Assembly: GCA_934621505.1 (NCBI GenBank)
Contig: CAKTUU010000042.1
Span: 1 to 17,744 of the forward strand
DNA from: an uncultured Clostridia bacterium
GTDB taxonomy: Bacteria; Bacillota; Clostridia; Christensenellales; Aristaeellaceae
DNA: 17,744 nt
Reading direction: 5' to 3'
The notes below the pieces were generated by a model. It was not told where the DNA came from. It ran no database searches and saw only the letters and a list, made by a program, of their open reading frames with translations. The position numbers were made by a program, and so were the translations under genes. Shown here piece after piece: positions 15,486-17,744 of the stretch. Positions within the stretch are counted from its first letter, which is position 1. Each line of letters begins with the position of its first letter.

Positions 15486-15944
15486 TTAATGAATAAACAG
15501 GGTATAGATGACGCCGTAAATCACCGACGCGCCTACGCCGTATACCAGCACTGGCCCCGCAATGGTAAACAGCTTGGCGCCCAAACCCAGCACCAAACCC
15601 TCCCGGCGAAATTCCAGCGCGGGGGACACCATGGCGTTGGCAAAGCCGGTAATGGGTACAAAGCTGCCAGCGCCCGCATATTTGCCGATTTTGTCAAATA
15701 CCCCAATGCCGGTAAGCACAGCGGTTAAAAACACCAGAGTAATGCTGGTCAGGGCAGCCCCATCCCGGGCGGTCATTTTCAGCAGCTTTGTGCCAACGTC
15801 CGCTATTCCCTGCCCCAGCATGCAAATAACCCCGCCCACCCAAAAGGCGCGCAGAATCCCGGCCCCCAGTTTGGACGGCGGTGAAAAACGATCCGTCAGC
15901 CAGGCGTAATGTTTGGGATCGGTATGGATACGTTGCTGGTCCAT
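15486..15944 (-). CDS. spoVAC: Stage V sporulation protein AC
   Basis: This 152-residue membrane protein is the full family length. SpoVAC is known as a pressure-gated channel of the inner spore membrane that takes part in dipicolinate movement during sporulation and germination. Four or so hydrophobic segments are visible (about 29-47, 63-83, 89-109 and 117-150), with the conserved-looking loops GQGIADVGTKLL and GAGSFVPITGFANAMVSPALEFRREG. ATG 15944 follows an AAGGGGAGAG RBS at 15951-15960, which overlaps the stop codon of a small upstream ORF. It is part of a minus-strand sporulation unit with spoVAD, expected to be made in the forespore under the sigma-G-like promoter at 16115-16144. Confidence 0.93.
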   Translation of the reverse strand: MDQQRIHTDPKHYAWLTDRFSPPSKLGAGILRAFWVGGVICMLGQGIADVGTKLLKMTARDGAALTSITLVFLTAVLTGIGVFDKIGKYAGAGSFVPITGFANAMVSPALEFRREGLVLGLGAKLFTIAGPVLVYGVGASVIYGVIYTLFIH

Positions 15945-15958
15945 TCAAGCTCTCCCCT

Positions 15959-16084
15959 TTATGGTCGTTTGTCCGGGCCTTTGCTGATGATGCAGCGCGG
16001 GCATTGGAAACCGTATTTCCTTTTCTCCGGGTCTGGGGCCGTTGCCCAGCGGATCCGGCAGCAGTTGAATGCGCATTCTTCCAC
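15959..16084 (-). CDS. Putative small Cys-rich protein, first ORF of the spoVA operon
   Basis: This 41-codon ORF begins with GTG at 16084, preceded by AAAGGA about 5 nt upstream, and ends in a TAA that overlaps the spoVAC RBS. The predicted product (MEECAFNCCRIRWATAPDPE...) has five cysteines, at 4, 8, 9, 28 and 31, the last pair as CPRC, which could hold a metal as a zinc ribbon. It is highly charged and has no membrane segment. I do not recognise the family. Its case rests on position: the start lies about 24 nt downstream of the predicted start of a sigma-G-type transcript, and it is packed tightly against spoVAC. The alternative is that it is only a spurious reading of the leader; a competing frame (15945-16142) exists, but its start lies upstream of the promoter. 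Confidence 0.4.
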   Translation of the reverse strand: MEECAFNCCRIRWATAPDPEKRKYGFQCPRCIISKGPDKRP

Positions 16085-16114
16085 ACGTTCCTTTCCAATA
16101 AAGACTGGCAAGCA

Positions 16115-16144
16115 CAGTATGGCGCTTTCGCGCAAAAAACATAC
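16115..16144 (-). promoter_or_regulatory. Sigma-G-like forespore promoter of the spoVA operon
   Basis: On the minus strand GTATG (16144-16140) fits the forespore -35 pattern GHATR, and CATACTG (16121-16115) matches the -10 CATACTA in six of seven positions, with an 18-bp spacer. It begins directly after the U-tract of the glycyl-tRNA synthetase terminator and precedes known forespore genes. The consensus is from memory of B. subtilis sigma-F/sigma-G promoters. The spacer contains a GCGC-GAAA-GCGC inverted repeat. Confidence 0.55.
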
Positions 16145-16187
16145 CAAAAAAGCCGCCGTTGTCCGTTCATCAGAACAACGGCGGCTT
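16145..16187 (-). terminator. Terminator of the glycyl-tRNA synthetase gene
   Basis: A 13-bp perfect stem (AAGCCGCCGTTGT at 16150-16162 with ACAACGGCGGCTT at 16175-16187) is followed on the minus strand by six U. It begins 14 nt after the glyQS stop and insulates the sporulation genes from housekeeping transcription. Confidence 0.93.
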
Positions 16188-16201
16188 ATGCAAAATGTTT
16201 T

Positions 16202-17581
16202 TTAGAAGGTCAGCCTGGCCTGGATATAGGCGGGCAGATCGTCCACCTTTACGCGCTCCTGCTGCATGGTATCCCGGTCGCGCACGGTAACGGTACCGTC
16301 CTCCGGCGTGTCAAAGTCCACGCAGATGCAGAACGGCGTGCCAATTTCATCCTGACGGCGATAGCGCTTGCCGATGGAACCGGTTTCATCGTACTCCACC
16401 ATAAAGTACTTGGACAGCTTTTCGTAAACCTCGGTGGCCAAAGCGCCCAGCTTGTTCTTTTGCAGGGGCAGCACGGCGCACTTGTAGGGAGCCAGCGCCG
16501 GGTGGAAATGCATAACGGTGCGCACATCGCCGCCCTCCAGCTCCTGCTCCTCATAGGCGTTGCACAGGAAAGCCAGCACGGCGCGGTCCACGCCCAGGGA
16601 CGGCTCGATGCAGTAGGGAATGTATTTTTCGTTGGTGACAGGGTCCAGGTATTCCATGCTCTTGCCGGAATGGTTCTGGTGCTGGGTCAGGTCGTAATCG
16701 GTACGGTCCGCAATGCCCCACAGCTCACCCCAGCCAAAGGGGAACAGGAATTCAAAGTCCGTGGTGGCCTTGGAATAGAAGGCCAGCTTTTCCGGCTCAT
16801 GGTCCCGCAGGCGCAGGCTGTCCGGCTTCATGCCCAGGCTCAGCAGCCAGTCGCGGCAGTAGGAACGCCAGTAATTAAACCATTCCAGATCCTCGCCGGG
16901 CTTGCAGAAGAATTCCAGCTCCATCTGCTCAAATTCACGCACACGGAAGATGAAGTTGCCGGGGGTAATCTCATTGCGGAAGGATTTGCCGATCTGGGCG
17001 ATACCGGCAGGCAGTTTCTTGCGGGTAGCGCGCATCACGTTCTGGAAGTTGACAAAGATACCCTGAGCGGTTTCGGGGCGCAGGTAAATTTCGTTGGTGG
17101 CGTTTTCTGTTACGCCAGCGTGGGTTTTAAACATCAGGTTAAACTGGCGGATGCCGGTAAAGTCCTTCTTGCCGCAGACAGGGCACACAATGTCGTGGTC
17201 GGCGATGTACTGTTCCAGTTCCTCATTGGTCCAGCCGTCGCCGGTTTCCTCGCCCTTGGTAAAATCCTCAATCAGCTTATCGGCGCGGAAGCGGGCTTTG
17301 CAGGCCTTGCAGTCCATCAGGGGATCGTTGAACCCGCCCACATGGCCGCTGGCCACCCAGACTTCACGGTTCATCAAAATGGCGGCGTCCAGGCCCACGT
17401 TGTACTTGCTTTCCTGCACAAACTTCTGCCACCAGGCCTTTTTCACATTGTTTTTAAACTCTACGCCCAGGGGGCCGTAGTCCCAGCTGTTGGCCAATCC
17501 GCCGTAAATTTCGCTGCCGGGATAGATAAAGCCGCGGCCTTTGCACAGGGCGACCAGCTTGTCCATGGTCAGTTCCGCCAT
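16202..17581 (-). CDS. glyQS: Glycine--tRNA ligase, dimeric (alpha2) type
   Basis: This 459-residue class II synthetase charges tRNA-Gly with glycine in the cytoplasm. The start (LVALCKGRGFIYPGSEIYGG) is the typical opening of the alpha2 enzyme. Two CxxC pairs (Cys91/Cys94 and Cys133/Cys136) can bind zinc in the insertion domain. Motif 2 is FRNEITPGNFIFRVREFEQME from Phe201 and motif 3 is GVDRAVLAFL from Gly330. The anticodon-binding domain covers about 363-455. The length is normal for the bacterial dimeric form, which differs from the glyQ/glyS tetramer of B. subtilis. The ATG at 17581 has GGAGGGG upstream. It is a single-gene unit with its own promoter and terminator. The leader is only about 33 nt, too short for the T-box seen before many Firmicute synthetase genes. 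Confidence 0.96.
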   Translation of the reverse strand: MAELTMDKLVALCKGRGFIYPGSEIYGGLANSWDYGPLGVEFKNNVKKAWWQKFVQESKYNVGLDAAILMNREVWVASGHVGGFNDPLMDCKACKARFRADKLIEDFTKGEETGDGWTNEELEQYIADHDIVCPVCGKKDFTGIRQFNLMFKTHAGVTENATNEIYLRPETAQGIFVNFQNVMRATRKKLPAGIAQIGKSFRNEITPGNFIFRVREFEQMELEFFCKPGEDLEWFNYWRSYCRDWLLSLGMKPDSLRLRDHEPEKLAFYSKATTDFEFLFPFGWGELWGIADRTDYDLTQHQNHSGKSMEYLDPVTNEKYIPYCIEPSLGVDRAVLAFLCNAYEEQELEGGDVRTVMHFHPALAPYKCAVLPLQKNKLGALATEVYEKLSKYFMVEYDETGSIGKRYRRQDEIGTPFCICVDFDTPEDGTVTVRDRDTMQQERVKVDDLPAYIQARLTF

Positions 17582-17620
17582 TGAAATTCCCCTCCAAATT
17601 CTATGAAAAAATCATTGATC

Positions 17621-17649
17621 ATAATAGCGTTCCAACGTCCGTTTGTCAA
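17621..17649 (-). promoter_or_regulatory. Housekeeping promoter of glyQS
   Basis: On the minus strand a perfect TTGACA (17649-17644) and TATTAT (17626-17621) are 17 bp apart. Transcription would start near 17614, about 33 nt before the start codon. No T-box or other riboswitch can fit between them. Confidence 0.85.
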
Positions 17650-17717
17650 GGGTTGCCATCCGCAGGCACACGCCCGTCTCATAAAAATATGATATAGTAA
17701 AGGCGGGGGTGAAAAGA

Positions 17718-17744
17718 ATGGATGAGATCAGAGCAAGGATAGCT
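17718..17744 (+). CDS. Start of an unidentified gene (cut by window edge)
   Basis: An ATG at 17718 opens a nine-codon frame (MDEIRARIA) running off the window, with GGGGGTGA about 5 nt upstream as RBS. Overlapping -10 candidates TATGAT (17688-17693) and TATAGT (17693-17698) precede it without a clear -35. It is divergent from glyQS. Nine residues are too few to suggest a function, and the frame itself is judged only from the RBS and promoter context. Confidence 0.5.

Noticed and set aside
15945..16142. A 65-codon minus-strand frame upstream of spoVAC with an ATG start
   Set aside because: Its start lies upstream of the predicted promoter -10, so the transcript would not contain it. The shorter GTG frame at 15959-16084 fits the promoter and the RBS better.
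15881..17584. Open frame of 567 codons on the plus strand opposite glyQS and the spoVAC start
   Set aside because: It is the antisense shadow of the glycyl-tRNA synthetase gene, crosses a strong terminator hairpin and the sigma-G-like promoter, has no RBS, and its product resembles no protein I know.

Overview
The window looks like the chromosome of an endospore-forming member of the Clostridia (Bacillota), probably a gut or anaerobic-digester lineage. The evidence is: two spoVA sporulation genes behind a forespore-type (sigma-G-like) promoter; a YesM/YesN-type two-component pair; a dimeric-type glycyl-tRNA synthetase; strong AGGAGG ribosome binding sites before nearly every gene; and extended -10 promoters. 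Base composition is moderately GC-rich inside genes and AT-rich in the regulatory gaps. I saw no tRNA, rRNA, CRISPR array, insertion sequence or phage gene.

Region 1 (1-4489) is an AraC-regulated ABC uptake operon on the minus strand: a fused double permease, then its ATPase, then a solute-binding protein cut by the window edge. A plus-strand AraC-family regulator is divergent from it. The AT-rich gap between them holds two pairs of 21-22 bp-spaced direct repeats (core CAACAT). The pairs face outward towards an extended -10 promoter on each side, and the distal repeat of each pair lies exactly 57 bp from its -10. This is a textbook AraC-type operator that can be read directly.

Region 2 (4497-14082) is a glycan-use locus built on two divergent operons. 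The minus-strand operon encodes a sugar-binding protein, two MalF/MalG-type permeases and a cytoplasmic family 2 glycoside hydrolase, with no ATPase gene. The plus-strand operon encodes a membrane sensor kinase, an AraC-output response regulator and an SGNH (GxDLY-type) esterase, all translationally overlapping. A 7-bp direct repeat with 21-bp spacing sits between the two promoters and is a candidate site for the response regulator. The likely logic is that the kinase senses an extracellular sugar, the regulator switches on import, and the esterase and GH2 enzyme trim the imported, possibly acetylated, oligosaccharide in the cytoplasm.

Region 3 (14095-17744) is housekeeping and sporulation. 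It holds a DUF1003 membrane protein, a sporulation operon (a previously easy-to-miss 41-residue Cys-rich ORF, spoVAC, and a spoVAD lacking its last third), glycyl-tRNA synthetase with a strong promoter and no T-box, and the first nine codons of a divergent gene. The most unusual items are the small Cys-rich ORF placed first behind the sigma-G-like promoter, and the truncated spoVAD that runs straight into a terminator with no spoVAE.
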